Source: Alicyclobacillus sacchari (GTDB lineage Bacteria; Bacillota; Bacilli; Alicyclobacillales; Alicyclobacillaceae). From it: a stretch of 64,000 bases of DNA. Where the stretch lies: assembly GCF_004366795.1 (NCBI RefSeq), contig NZ_SORF01000002.1:141886-205885 (forward strand). Reading direction: 5' to 3'. The translations under genes were made by a program, and so were the position numbers. Positions 45,487 to 53,868 of this stretch are shown here, piece after piece (positions within the stretch are counted from its first letter, which is position 1; each line of letters opens with the position of its first letter). The notes under the pieces were generated by a model. It was not told where the DNA came from and made no database searches. It saw only the letters and a program-made list of their open reading frames with translations.

Positions 45487-46484
45487 CCTCCCTTATGCAT
45501 GTCATTCTTATACATATCTTTGTCGCCGCCGCCGCGCTGGCCGTCGATCGCTTGGTTGGCGATCCGCAGTGGATTCCGCATCCTGTCGTTGCGATCGGCC
45601 GTTTCATCCAATGGTTCGAGAAACATTTCTACCGTGTGGGTGCCGCACCTTGGCAACAGAGGCTCGTTGGTTTCGCATTGACGCTGTCCACGACCGTACT
45701 GGCTTGTGGCACAACGTGGTGTGTGGTGACGGTTTGCAGCAAGATTTCGTCGTGGTTGGGACTGGCTATAAACATCTGGATTTGCTCAACGACCATCGCC
45801 TGGAAGGGTCTGCGTGACGCAGGGCGGGCGGTATCCTGCGAACTGGTGGAGCATGGACTCGATAGCGCACGTACTGCTGTATCGCGGATTGTCGGGCGCG
45901 ACACGGACCATTTATCGGAAGCCGAGGTCGTTCGCGCCACCGTCGAAACGGTCGCCGAGAATTTGGTGGACGCGGTTGTATCGCCGGTATTGTTCACGCT
46001 GATCGGTGGCGCCACACTCGCCATTCTGTATCGTGCCGCCAACACGCTCGATTCGATGGTCGGGTACCGGAGCGAGAGGTACCGGTGGTTCGGTTTTGCG
46101 TCCGCCAGGTTCGACGATGTGCTCAACTACGTGCCGGCTCGGGTGGCGACAAGCTTGTTGAGCGGCGCGATCGCGTGTACACAAGGCGATCTTCGCGGTG
46201 CTTGGCGAGCCCTCGTCCGCGACGCACGCAAACATCCGAGCCCCAACAGCGGCATTCCGGAAGCCATGGTGGCAGGTGCATTGGGCGTTCAACTCGGCGG
46301 CTTAAACTACTACGGCGGCATTCCGTCACACCGCGCAACGATGGGAGAGGCGCGCCGACCGTGCGTGCGACGTGATATCGAGCGCAGCGTGCGCATCCTG
46401 GATGCAGCTTGCTGGATGTTGACGGGTGCCCTCGTTACGGCCATGCTTGTGATGATTTTAATTGCACGAACGGGAAGGGGGTAG
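45483..46484 (+). CDS. cbiB: Adenosylcobinamide-phosphate synthase
   Basis: The 333-residue membrane enzyme attaches aminopropanol phosphate to cobyric acid. Typical features are LAVDRLVGDPQWIPHPVVAIGRFI at the start, VSRIVGRDT, ETVAENLVDAVVSPVLF, RAANTLDSMVGYR and HPSPNSGIPEAMVAGALGVQLGG. The start ATG lies within the cobQ stop; a longer in-frame extension upstream overlaps cobQ by about 100 bases and lacks family similarity. Confidence 0.94.
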   Translation: MTSLMHVILIHIFVAAAALAVDRLVGDPQWIPHPVVAIGRFIQWFEKHFYRVGAAPWQQRLVGFALTLSTTVLACGTTWCVVTVCSKISSWLGLAINIWICSTTIAWKGLRDAGRAVSCELVEHGLDSARTAVSRIVGRDTDHLSEAEVVRATVETVAENLVDAVVSPVLFTLIGGATLAILYRAANTLDSMVGYRSERYRWFGFASARFDDVLNYVPARVATSLLSGAIACTQGDLRGAWRALVRDARKHPSPNSGIPEAMVAGALGVQLGGLNYYGGIPSHRATMGEARRPCVRRDIERSVRILDAACWMLTGALVTAMLVMILIARTGRG

Positions 46485-46490
46485 TACGCG

Positions 46491-47573
46491 ATGACGCATG
46501 GGCATGGTGGACGCATATACGAATATGCGGAAAAGGTGGGCGTTACCGCGCATGAACTTCTCGACTTCAGTGCAAATATGAACCCGCTTGGACCACCCGC
46601 GGCGGCTCTAGTTGCTGTTTGGGATCATTTACCAGAAATTCGCCACTATCCTGACGCTCGCCATCGGGCGGTTCGCGAGGCTATTGGCGAACGGTTTGAC
46701 CTGCCAATCGACAGCATCTTATGTACCAATGGCGCCGCGGAGGCCATTGACATTGCCATTCGATACCTGTTGCCGGGAACGGTCTGGATTTTTGAACCCG
46801 CCTTTGCGGAGTACGCTCATGCAGCGGCGCGATCGCGCTGTCGCATCGAGCGCTTGTATCTGTCACCAGATGCTAACTGGAACTGGTTCGACGTCTTGTA
46901 CACGGCCGCCGTGCGACCTGGAGACATGATTGTGCTGAACAATCCACACAATCCGACGGGCGCGATGTGGACCCGAGCACAAGTGGAGATGGCCATCCGC
47001 TTTGCGTCGGAGCGGCGCGCCTGGCTGCTCGTGGACGAATCATTTCTCGATTTTCGGGATGATGAAGCCAATCACAGCGTATTGTCACAGGCCGTCGTGA
47101 CAAAGGACGTGCTCGTTGTGCGATCAGCGACGAAAATATACGCCATACCAGGTTTGCGCTTCGGTTTTCTCGCCGGGCATCCGTCGCTCATCCGTGAAAT
47201 TGCCGAACATCGCGATCCATGGAGCGTCAACCAATTAGCTCAGCGTGCGGCTGCAGCGGCCTATCGGGATGGAAGCTTTCTCAAGGCGACCCACGCATGG
47301 CTCGCGCGCGAACGAGCATGGGTTCATTCGACATGGGGGCGGCACAAAGGCGTCCAATTGTATCCCCCGAGTGCCAATTATGCGTTTTGCCGACTTGCCG
47401 ATGAAATACCTGTCGCCAAGATGCTGAACGCATTCGCGGCCCGCGGTATGTTCGTCAGGTCATGCGCCAATTACCATGGCTTGAATGACCATCATATCCG
47501 TTTCGCGATCCGCCTGCGCACGGACAACGAGCGCCTGTATGATGCATTTTGTTCTTTTCTTGCGGCCTTGTAA
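46491..47573 (+). CDS. cobD: Threonine-phosphate decarboxylase CobD
   Basis: A PLP aminotransferase-fold enzyme of 360 residues that makes aminopropanol phosphate, the substrate of CbiB. It starts HGGRIYEYAEKVG, then LDFSANMNPLGPP, NNPHNPTGA, VDESFLDF, and the Schiff-base lysine in RSATKIYAIPGLRFGF. It follows cbiB by six bases and closes the operon. CobU and CobS, needed to complete B12, are not in the window. Confidence 0.94.
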   Translation: MTHGHGGRIYEYAEKVGVTAHELLDFSANMNPLGPPAAALVAVWDHLPEIRHYPDARHRAVREAIGERFDLPIDSILCTNGAAEAIDIAIRYLLPGTVWIFEPAFAEYAHAAARSRCRIERLYLSPDANWNWFDVLYTAAVRPGDMIVLNNPHNPTGAMWTRAQVEMAIRFASERRAWLLVDESFLDFRDDEANHSVLSQAVVTKDVLVVRSATKIYAIPGLRFGFLAGHPSLIREIAEHRDPWSVNQLAQRAAAAAYRDGSFLKATHAWLARERAWVHSTWGRHKGVQLYPPSANYAFCRLADEIPVAKMLNAFAARGMFVRSCANYHGLNDHHIRFAIRLRTDNERLYDAFCSFLAAL

Positions 47574-47603
47574 GCCTGCTGCAGCGATCCAACTGAGCGT
47601 TGT

Positions 47604-47638
47604 AAGCGGAAAAGGTGGGGCTTTGTCCCGCTTTTTTC
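47604..47638 (+). terminator. Terminator after cobD
   Basis: AAGCGG pairs with CCGCTT, with an inner AAAG/CTTT pairing, and a run of T follows. It ends the nrd-cob transcript. Confidence 0.65.
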
Positions 47639-47659
47639 ACGTTTTTTGCGAACTGGCAA

Positions 47660-47687
47660 TTGAATTTTTGCGTTGCAGGATTACAAT
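47660..47687 (+). promoter_or_regulatory. Promoter of the potassium transporter gene
   Basis: TTGAAT and TACAAT are 16 bases apart. The leader of about 110 bases contains GCCCAA/TTGGGC pairing, but no c-di-AMP riboswitch core was found. Confidence 0.5.
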
Positions 47688-47803
47688 AAATCACGTCATA
47701 TGGCATCCATACATACGAGTGGCATAGGAGTGGCCCAAAGGGGTTGTTTTGCTTTTCTTGGGCAAACTAGGTTTGGCACAAGTGCATGACGAGGAGAAAT
47801 CAT

Positions 47804-49717
47804 ATGCTTCATCCACATGGGTTATTTTGGTTACACCCTATTCTCGTTTGCGTGATCATCGCCGCGCTCGCGCTTGCCTTGCTGAACTTCGGCAACGTGA
47901 AACGGATTGTGGTAGGCAAGCCTATCCGATCACGGGAACTGCATGGCTCTAAGCTGAAGTTGACATGGTGGATTGCATTACCGGTACTTGCGGCCGACCT
48001 GTATTCGTCCGTCGCGTACGGTCCGGAAGCTGGCATCACCGAACTGGCACCGCTTGGCAATGATGTGAAATGGATGATTATTCCTATCACTGCATCGACG
48101 GTTTTGTTGCTCATGATTCTTATCACCTCGTATATCATGGGCGTCATCGCCTACCCGAACGGCGGCGGTGCATACGCAATAAGCAAAGATAACTTTCAGC
48201 GGCCGTGGGTATCGCTGGTCGCCGCCAGCGCATTAATGGTCGATTACGTGTTGACAGTCGCGGTGTCTGTGTCCTCAGGGGTGCAGACAATGGCTTCGTC
48301 GTATCCGGTTCTTGCCGGACACGAAACCGAATTGTCCATTTTGTGCGTGATTGTCATCTTGTTCGTCAATTTGCGCGGCGTGTCGGAGTCGTCGAAGGTA
48401 TTTGCTTATCCGACGTTCGTTTTTATGGGTTGCATGTTGTTTTTAATTGGTGCCGGGTTTGATGACGAAGTGCACCACGGGTTTGTGCAGCCTGTCACAC
48501 CGCCGTTTGGCACTATACCCGAAGGGCTTACCCTGATGCTGTTGTTAAAAGCTTTTAGTTCCGCGTGTTCGGCGCTCACCGGCGTCGAAACGATCTCGAA
48601 TGCCGTGCCAATCTTCCGAGACGGCAAAAACGGGGCAATCAAGGCCTATATCGCACTCGGCGTCATCACGGGTATCACGCTCCTGGGTTTTGCATATCAC
48701 CTTTACGTGCGTGGCATTTCAGTGAACCCGAATAACACCATGCTGTCGCAACTGGCCGGCGATTATTTTGGCCATGGCATCGTGTACCAGGTCATCATCA
48801 TTTCCACGTTTGTGGTATTGATCTTGGCTGCCAACTCGACGTTTACCGGCTTTCCGCAGTTGGCCGCATTGGTCGCGAGTGACCGCTTTTTACCCAGAGC
48901 GCTAACCCTGCGCGGGGACCGCCTCGGCTACTCGAATGGCATGATTGTACTCGCGGCATTGGCCTCTCTCTTAATTGAAGTATTCCATGCGCAAACCAAC
49001 GCGCTTATCCCGTTGTATGCCATTGGCGTGTTTGTGGCGTTTACCGTAGCGCAGCTTGGGCTTTTTAAGCGCTGGATCCGGGTAAAAGGGAGCATGTGGC
49101 GAACAAAGGCCGTCATCAACGGATTTGGGGCGTTCATCACAGGACTGGTCGCGGTGGTCTTTGCCGTTACCAAATTTACAAGTGGCGCTTGGATTGTGCT
49201 TGTCATTCTGCCAGTGGTCATTTTCATTGCCATGAAGATTCGCCAACACTATATTGAAGTGGCTGACGAATTGCGGATCGACCTAAAGACGGTCCACCCA
49301 GAAAAGCACAGGATCGTCTCAGTGGTGTTGATTTCTGGCATTCACCGTTTGGTTGTGGATACCATCTCGTTTGCGATGAGCAGCACGCCCGACGTCATTG
49401 CATTGTATATTGGGTTTGACGACGAGTCGATTGAACGCATGGAGCAGAAGTGGGAAGCGTGGGGGGCACCCTGCCGTCTGGTAACGATTAAAAGTGAGTA
49501 TCGGTCGCTTTTATATCCGCTTTCCAAGTTTATTCGGCGACTGGAAACGTACGAAGGCGGTAAGCCGGATCACATTCAGTTGCTTATCGCGCAGTTTGTT
49601 CCGAAAAAGTGGTGGCATAATCTCTTGCACAACCAGACTTCGCTTTTGATTCGGGCGTGGATGTTACGCCACAAGGATGTCGTGGTTTCGACCGTGCCAT
49701 ATCATTTGCGAAAGTAG
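47804..49717 (+). CDS. KimA-like APC-superfamily potassium transporter
   Basis: About 637 residues: 12 membrane helices and a cytosolic C-terminal domain. The first part (RIVVGKPIRSREL, ADLYSSVAYGPEAGITEL, AYPNGGGAYAISKDNF, VDYVLTVAVSVSSGVQ) follows KimA (YdaO) of B. subtilis, a high-affinity K+/H+ symporter inhibited by c-di-AMP. An amino-acid permease role cannot be excluded from sequence alone. ATG at 47804 follows GAGGAG by seven bases. Confidence 0.85.
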   Translation: MLHPHGLFWLHPILVCVIIAALALALLNFGNVKRIVVGKPIRSRELHGSKLKLTWWIALPVLAADLYSSVAYGPEAGITELAPLGNDVKWMIIPITASTVLLLMILITSYIMGVIAYPNGGGAYAISKDNFQRPWVSLVAASALMVDYVLTVAVSVSSGVQTMASSYPVLAGHETELSILCVIVILFVNLRGVSESSKVFAYPTFVFMGCMLFLIGAGFDDEVHHGFVQPVTPPFGTIPEGLTLMLLLKAFSSACSALTGVETISNAVPIFRDGKNGAIKAYIALGVITGITLLGFAYHLYVRGISVNPNNTMLSQLAGDYFGHGIVYQVIIISTFVVLILAANSTFTGFPQLAALVASDRFLPRALTLRGDRLGYSNGMIVLAALASLLIEVFHAQTNALIPLYAIGVFVAFTVAQLGLFKRWIRVKGSMWRTKAVINGFGAFITGLVAVVFAVTKFTSGAWIVLVILPVVIFIAMKIRQHYIEVADELRIDLKTVHPEKHRIVSVVLISGIHRLVVDTISFAMSSTPDVIALYIGFDDESIERMEQKWEAWGAPCRLVTIKSEYRSLLYPLSKFIRRLETYEGGKPDHIQLLIAQFVPKKWWHNLLHNQTSLLIRAWMLRHKDVVVSTVPYHLRK

Positions 49718-49732
49718 GAAAAGATCTACATG

Positions 49733-49780
49733 GAAAGCCGCGTCGACTCCCTAGGTTGGTCGATGCGGCTTTCTCTTGTC
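49733..49780 (+). terminator. Terminator after the KimA-like gene
   Basis: GAAAGCCGCGTCGAC pairs with GTCGATGCGGCTTTC (one mismatch) around 11 bases, followed by TCTTGTC. Confidence 0.7.
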
Positions 49781-49885
49781 GTGAAGCGTAAAGATTCGAG
49801 TATCCACCGACCAAATCGTTTCGCTGGGGGATTACAGGTGATATGCTAGTGTCATCCAAATGCGAGGTTGGTTGGAGGGATTCCG

Positions 49886-50803
49886 TTGCGTGGAAAGCGG
49901 TTGCGTATCATTCGCACGATCGGATTGCGCATCGCAGTCATCCCCATTTTGCTATGCATGCTTGTCATTATAGGTAATGCGCTTGGCCATTTGACCCCTG
50001 CGACAGTCAACCCGTCTTCGGCAGTTCCAGGGCTGCCCGCGGCGAAACCGACTCCGTTTTGGCATTCGGTGTATGCAAGCTTCGTGGCAATTGGTACCTT
50101 GCATTGGGGCACAAGTCCCGAGATCACGCGAGATCTGGTGCTGCGTTCGCTCGAGATCAGCACCATTCTCACCTTTGGCTCCCTGTTTGTCGCCGCTCTT
50201 ATCGGTATCCCGTGCGGTATTCTGGCGGCCTTAAAACCACGAAATCCGATTTGGCAAGCGGTTTCGGCTTTCTCCGTGCTGCTCGGTCAAGTACCTCCAT
50301 CTGACATGGCCGTCATTCTCATTTTTACGTTCTGCTTGGGGTGGCACCTCATTCCCCTCACCGATGGATGGGGGACTTTTGGTGATGCGATTTTGCCCAT
50401 CATGACGGTGGCCTGCTTCAATATTGGTTATATGGTCAAGTACACGGAGGCGGGCATGCGAGAAGTGATGCAGAGGTCCTTTATCACGGCTGCGCGCGCG
50501 CGTGGCGCAGGCACCGCGGGAGTCGTCGTGCGCCATGCATTGCGCCCAGCGCTGACTGGCCTGTTGACGTTCTTCGGGCCGCAGACGCCGATGACGCTGT
50601 TTTGCACCGTGATCGCGGAACAGGCATTCGCCATCCCCGGAATCGGCACCATGCTTGGCATCAAAGTGACGACCTACGGCGCCCCTGCGTTTGGCAGCGG
50701 GACGACGCTGTCAGTCACTTTGTTCATTTTTGGCATGTTCATCATGGTACTTAACTTGCTGATCGACATCGCATATTTGTGGCTCAACCCACTCGCGGAC
50801 TGA
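49886..50803 (+). CDS. ABC transporter permease, DppB/OppB type
   Basis: A roughly 305-residue permease with six membrane helices, the first in VIPILLCMLVIIGNAL. The EAA loop (AARARGAGTAGVVVRHALRP) docks the ATPases. It belongs to the peptide/nickel importers. TTG at 49886, six bases after GGAGGG, is preferred. It starts a four-gene unit of two permeases and two ATPases in which no substrate-binding protein is encoded. Confidence 0.88.
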   Translation: MRGKRLRIIRTIGLRIAVIPILLCMLVIIGNALGHLTPATVNPSSAVPGLPAAKPTPFWHSVYASFVAIGTLHWGTSPEITRDLVLRSLEISTILTFGSLFVAALIGIPCGILAALKPRNPIWQAVSAFSVLLGQVPPSDMAVILIFTFCLGWHLIPLTDGWGTFGDAILPIMTVACFNIGYMVKYTEAGMREVMQRSFITAARARGAGTAGVVVRHALRPALTGLLTFFGPQTPMTLFCTVIAEQAFAIPGIGTMLGIKVTTYGAPAFGSGTTLSVTLFIFGMFIMVLNLLIDIAYLWLNPLAD

Positions 50804-50826
50804 GCCAAGGTCAAGGAGGAACTCGT

Positions 50827-51807
50827 ATGTCGTTTGCGGTCATCTCCGATTGGCACGAACGCGCCGTCAAAAGTCGTCAACGCAGGCGACGTCTGGCTTG
50901 GCGCCGCTTTTGCCAAAACGGACTGCCTGTTGTCGGACTGGGTTATGCCATCGTGCTATTGATCGTCGCCATCGTGGGTCCACTGGTTACACACCAACCA
51001 ACCATCGACATTTTCCAGGCGAACCTGAGTCCGAGCTGGACACATCCTTTCGGAACCGGGCAATATGGTCAGGACCTGTTGACGCAGATCGTGCGCGGAC
51101 TTGGCGGAACGTTGCTCATTGGCGTGGCGGGTGCGGCCATTTCAGTCGCCATCGGCCTCACCATAGGCATCGCCGCAGGCATCTTCGGTGGCTGGGTCGA
51201 CGCCGTGCTCATGCGACTCACCGATTTTGCGTTTTCGATCCCGACGCTCATCATCGCCCTCTTTGTCGTGGTGGTCACAGGCTTTAGCGCTTGGAACATC
51301 GGTCTGTCGATAGGGCTTGTCGCTTGGGCAGGATGCGCTCGCCTCGCGCGCGGGCTTGCGCTTTCCGTGCGCAACGGAACACTGATGGAATCCGCGACGC
51401 TCGCTGGCGGATCGCGTTGGTATATTGCGACGCGCTACGTGTTACCGCAAATCGCATCCAATATGATGGTGTTCTTCGTTTTTCAGGTCGCATCGGTGCT
51501 CTTTCAGTCCACCACGCTCATCGCCCTCGATCCACAATACGTGCCGCTTACCGGCGGTCAATTGCCTCCAGGCACCAATTTGCTCCTCAATTTGCTCAAT
51601 GGGGGTGGGGGATCGTACATCGGCTATCGCTGGCTGTTTTGGTTTCCGCTCGGCGTGTATTGTTCGATGGTCATCGCGCTGTTGTGGATCGGCGATGGAT
51701 TGCAGGCGCTTTTGAATCCTCAACAGCCTTTGCGCGCGCGGCGATTCGCAATATGGCACAGGCGTCGCCCGATAAGATCTGGCAAGGGAGTGAATCTCTA
51801 TGGCTGA
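50827..51807 (+). CDS. ABC transporter permease, DppC/OppC type
   Basis: The partner permease of about 326 residues, with a long basic N-terminal cytosolic segment, then LPVVGLGYAIVLLIVAIVG as helix 1, FGTGQYGQDLLTQIVRG as the typical DppC loop, and an EAA-like loop ESATLAGGSRWYIATRYVLP. ATG at 50827 follows AAGGAGG. Its end overlaps the next gene by eight bases. Confidence 0.88.
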   Translation: MSFAVISDWHERAVKSRQRRRRLAWRRFCQNGLPVVGLGYAIVLLIVAIVGPLVTHQPTIDIFQANLSPSWTHPFGTGQYGQDLLTQIVRGLGGTLLIGVAGAAISVAIGLTIGIAAGIFGGWVDAVLMRLTDFAFSIPTLIIALFVVVVTGFSAWNIGLSIGLVAWAGCARLARGLALSVRNGTLMESATLAGGSRWYIATRYVLPQIASNMMVFFVFQVASVLFQSTTLIALDPQYVPLTGGQLPPGTNLLLNLLNGGGGSYIGYRWLFWFPLGVYCSMVIALLWIGDGLQALLNPQQPLRARRFAIWHRRRPIRSGKGVNLYG

Positions 51808-52828
51808 CTTCGTTGCCGAGACGATAACGGGTGCCAACAGCGGCTTATCCGGACAACCTGTACTCGACGTGCGGGGCTTGGTCGTCGAGTTTGAGCGCGC
51901 CGACGGGACAATCCACGCGGTGAACGGAGTGGATTTTGCCGTATGCCCTGGCGAATGGATCGGCATCATCGGCGAGAGTGGATCAGGTAAATCGGTTACG
52001 TTAATGTCCCTGCTCGGTTTGCTCGGAGATGGCGGAAGGGTGACTCGGGGACACGCATGGTTTGAGGGGACGGATTTACTCCAGTTGCCCAATCGGCGGT
52101 TACGCTCTGTACGTGGAAACGAGATCGGCGTTGTGTTCCAAAACTTAGCTGAGGGTTTCAATCCCTACTTGCCGATCGGAGTGCAAATTGCGGAAACCTT
52201 GGTCAGTCATCGTTTGTGCACGCGACGTACGGCTCATCGTCGCGCAATCGAGCTGATGCGGGAGCTCGGGATCGGCGATGCCAAGGCGCGCTTTCATCAA
52301 TACCCACATGAGCTTTCCGGGGGGATGCGACAGCGGGCGATGATCGCAAGTGCCGTTGCCAGCGAGCCAAAGGTGATTTTTGCCGACGAGCCGACGACGG
52401 CGCTCGACTCGACGGTACAGATGCAAGTGCTGGCACTGTTGACGGATATCTGTCGCAAGCGCGGAACGTCGGTCGTGATGGTCACACACGACCTAGGGGT
52501 TGCGGCCCATACCTGCGACCGCATCGTTGTTATGTATGCGGGCATGGTGATGGAAGAGGCGGCGATCGACGAATTTCTGCAACATCCGATGCATCCCTAT
52601 ACACTGGGTCTGCGCGCCGCATCATTCGATCCGGATCAGCCAGATCGACCCTTGCGCCCGATCCCGGGGTACGCGCCGGCGCTTCTGGAGGCACCCCACA
52701 GCTGCCCGTTTGCGCCACGTTGTCACCTGGCGACGGCACGATGCCGGGAACATGTACCAGCGTTGCGGCGAATAGGACCGGCCCATCGTGTCGCTTGTCA
52801 TCATGTTCAAGGGGAGAACGAAACATGA
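51800..52828 (+). CDS. ABC transporter ATPase, DppD/OppD type
   Basis: A 342-residue nucleotide-binding subunit: Walker A GESGSGKSVT, signature LSGGMRQRAMIA, Walker B VIFADEPTTALD, and the C-terminal peptide-transporter extension with a CPFAPRC cysteine cluster. The Q-loop region reads FQNLAEGFNPYLP rather than the usual FQDPMTSLNP, a mild departure. It overlaps the next gene by four bases. Confidence 0.9.
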   Translation: MADFVAETITGANSGLSGQPVLDVRGLVVEFERADGTIHAVNGVDFAVCPGEWIGIIGESGSGKSVTLMSLLGLLGDGGRVTRGHAWFEGTDLLQLPNRRLRSVRGNEIGVVFQNLAEGFNPYLPIGVQIAETLVSHRLCTRRTAHRRAIELMRELGIGDAKARFHQYPHELSGGMRQRAMIASAVASEPKVIFADEPTTALDSTVQMQVLALLTDICRKRGTSVVMVTHDLGVAAHTCDRIVVMYAGMVMEEAAIDEFLQHPMHPYTLGLRAASFDPDQPDRPLRPIPGYAPALLEAPHSCPFAPRCHLATARCREHVPALRRIGPAHRVACHHVQGENET

Positions 52829-53778
52829 GCGTGAGCCCACTGCTTGATCTGCGTCATATCGAGAAATCGTTTCGCGTGCGTGGGAAGCAACTCTTTGCGG
52901 TGCGCGATGTTTCACTATCAATTCGCAAAGGTGAGTCGCTTGGCCTTGTTGGTGAAAGTGGCAGCGGCAAGTCGACAGTGGGGCGATGTGCGATTGGACT
53001 GACAGCGCCGGATTCTGGCAGTGTGCGCCTATTTGGCGAGGAACTGGTCGGCCGTTCGCGTCGGGAGCTTCGCCAAATGTGGCAACACATGCAGATGGTC
53101 TTTCAAGATGCCGGGGCCGCGTTGCATCCGCGCATGACCGTCGGCCGCAACGTGATCGATCCGCTTGTTGCAAGACGGCTCGTCGATGGGCGCGAAGGGC
53201 GAGAGATAGCGCGTCAGTTGCTCGAACAAGTGGGACTGAATCCCGACCAAGCCGAGGCCTATCCGTTTGAATTGTCCGGAGGCCAACAGCAGCGCGTGAT
53301 GATTGCAAGGGCTTTGGCCGTTGAACCACAGCTACTCATTTGCGATGAACCGGTGTCCGCCTTGGACGTTTCCGTACAGGCACAGATGATGGAATTGTTC
53401 GTCAAATTGAAACAAAAGCGGAATCTCTCTTACCTATTTATCTCGCACAACCTACCGTCGGTCGGTCAAATTGCGGATCATATCGCAGTCATGTACCTTG
53501 GGGAAATTGTCGAAGTCGGCTCCGCGCACCAGATGTTTCGAGCGCCGTACCATCCTTATTCCCAGGCTCTGTTTGCATCCGTGTTGCCGATTCCAGCCAA
53601 CGTCGACGCTCGAAGGGAATTGCGCGCGTTGCCAGGCGAAATTCCTTCACCATTCGATCTGCCAAGCGGATGTCCGTTTCACACGCGGTGTCCTGTGGCT
53701 GTTGGCCGCTGCCGCGACGTTCGTCCGCCGCTGCGCCCTGTTGGAGATGGCCATCAAGTGGCCTGTCACCTGGCGTAG
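52825..53778 (+). CDS. ABC transporter ATPase, DppF/OppF type
   Basis: The second ATPase, about 317 residues: GESGSGKSTVGR, LSGGQQQRVMIARAL, LLICDEPVSALDVS and the CPFHTRCPVAVGRC cluster at the C-terminus. It completes the transporter. With no binding protein nearby, the substrate (oligopeptide, dipeptide or nickel) stays open. Confidence 0.9.
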   Translation: MSVSPLLDLRHIEKSFRVRGKQLFAVRDVSLSIRKGESLGLVGESGSGKSTVGRCAIGLTAPDSGSVRLFGEELVGRSRRELRQMWQHMQMVFQDAGAALHPRMTVGRNVIDPLVARRLVDGREGREIARQLLEQVGLNPDQAEAYPFELSGGQQQRVMIARALAVEPQLLICDEPVSALDVSVQAQMMELFVKLKQKRNLSYLFISHNLPSVGQIADHIAVMYLGEIVEVGSAHQMFRAPYHPYSQALFASVLPIPANVDARRELRALPGEIPSPFDLPSGCPFHTRCPVAVGRCRDVRPPLRPVGDGHQVACHLA

Positions 53779-53868
53779 CCTGTACTTCGGCATAGATCCA
53801 CGCACAATCGGTATTGTATAGTCTAGACAAAGCCGGTTGCGGAAAACGGCCGAAAGGCGGGGTGCAGC

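Noticed and set aside
47688-47803. c-di-AMP (ydaO) riboswitch upstream of the KimA-like gene
   Set aside because: The leader is only about 110 bases and lacks the conserved core; only a small GCCCAA/TTGGGC stem is seen.
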